A DNA stretch of 64,000 bases from positions 19,954-83,953 of the forward strand of contig NZ_JBOITM010000078.1 of NCBI RefSeq assembly GCF_050717535.1. Reading direction: 5' to 3'. Both the position numbers and the translations under genes were made by a program. The stretch is from Clostridium_AD sp050717535 (GTDB taxonomy: Bacteria; Bacillota; Clostridia; Clostridiales; Clostridiaceae). This document shows, one piece after another, positions 63,843 to 64,000 of this stretch (position 1 is the first letter of the stretch; every line of letters begins with the position of its first letter). The notes under the pieces were generated by a model. That model did no database searches and was not told where the DNA came from. It worked only from the letters and a program-made list of their open reading frames with translations.

Positions 63843-64000
63843 CTTAGGTAAGAAAAATTATGTCTATACATAGATGGCTCTTTCTTGTTTTGTGTGGATT
63901 TAACCACTTGATTTTTCTTACAAATTTGTAATTTCAAAAGCCTATTATTCAAAAGCATTTGGTAGATTAAATTCTAAATCGCTGCATACCAAATAGACCA

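Noticed and set aside
1..64000. CRISPR array
   Set aside because: No regularly spaced direct repeats and no cas genes were seen; the only short tandem repeat is the 14-nt pair at 48025.

Overview
The window looks like chromosomal DNA of a low-GC, spore-former-type Firmicute, most probably Clostridium in the broad sense. The reasons are very AT-rich coding, strong GGAGG-type ribosome binding sites, YesM/YesN-type two-component pairs next to sugar ABC transporters, an AdhE-type alcohol/aldehyde dehydrogenase, a two-subunit acetate/acetoacetate CoA-transferase with an AtoE transporter, a GltS symporter with a sigma-54 regulator, and a CutC gene. No rRNA, tRNA, CRISPR array or intact transposase was seen.

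Layout. 1-1094: 3' truncated HD-GYP protein (minus). 1241-12815: carbohydrate module 1, with a YesM-like kinase, YesN-like regulator, lipoprotein binding protein, two permeases, GH3 N-acetylhexosaminidase-like enzyme, GH88 unsaturated uronyl hydrolase, HAD hydrolase and discoidin-like protein. It probably imports and trims uronate- and amino-sugar-containing oligosaccharides. 13264-15639: adhE lacking about 80 N-terminal residues. 16050-20820 (minus): GltS symporter with a good sigma-54 promoter, an NtrC-type regulator and a kinase with a periplasmic amino-acid-binding domain, together a plausible amino-acid-responsive circuit. 21-25 kb: small genes, broken genes, CutC and dispersed repeats. 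25594-33422: an intact four-gene Wadjet (JetD-JetA-JetB-JetC) anti-plasmid SMC system. 33555-36448 (minus): ctfA-ctfB-atoE. 37044-45738: carbohydrate module 2 (YesM/YesN pair, binding protein, two permeases, GH43 enzyme).

45.7-51 kb and 56.3-64 kb are genomic debris fields. They hold truncated and frameshifted genes (GNAT, CutC 5' end, helicase-like, phosphoesterase, XRE, ABC exporter, ADP-ribosylglycohydrolase, TnpB, two Rpn-type nucleases, a large unassigned protein, a cation P-type ATPase) and repeats also present at 15.9 and 24.6-24.8 kb. A DUF3791/DUF3990/77-aa cassette, with a decayed second copy of its last gene, lies here. Between the debris fields, 51.0-56.2 kb carries a cardiolipin synthase and a response regulator/ABC transporter/histidine kinase set of the antimicrobial-peptide-resistance type.

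The signals that least fit standard annotation are: a 23-nt imperfect palindrome present four times with compensatory base changes and often followed by a terminator; a 186-bp near-identical direct repeat 22.9 kb apart; LexA-like operators upstream of both Rpn-type gene copies; and a sequence resembling a tmRNA 3' end at 45873.
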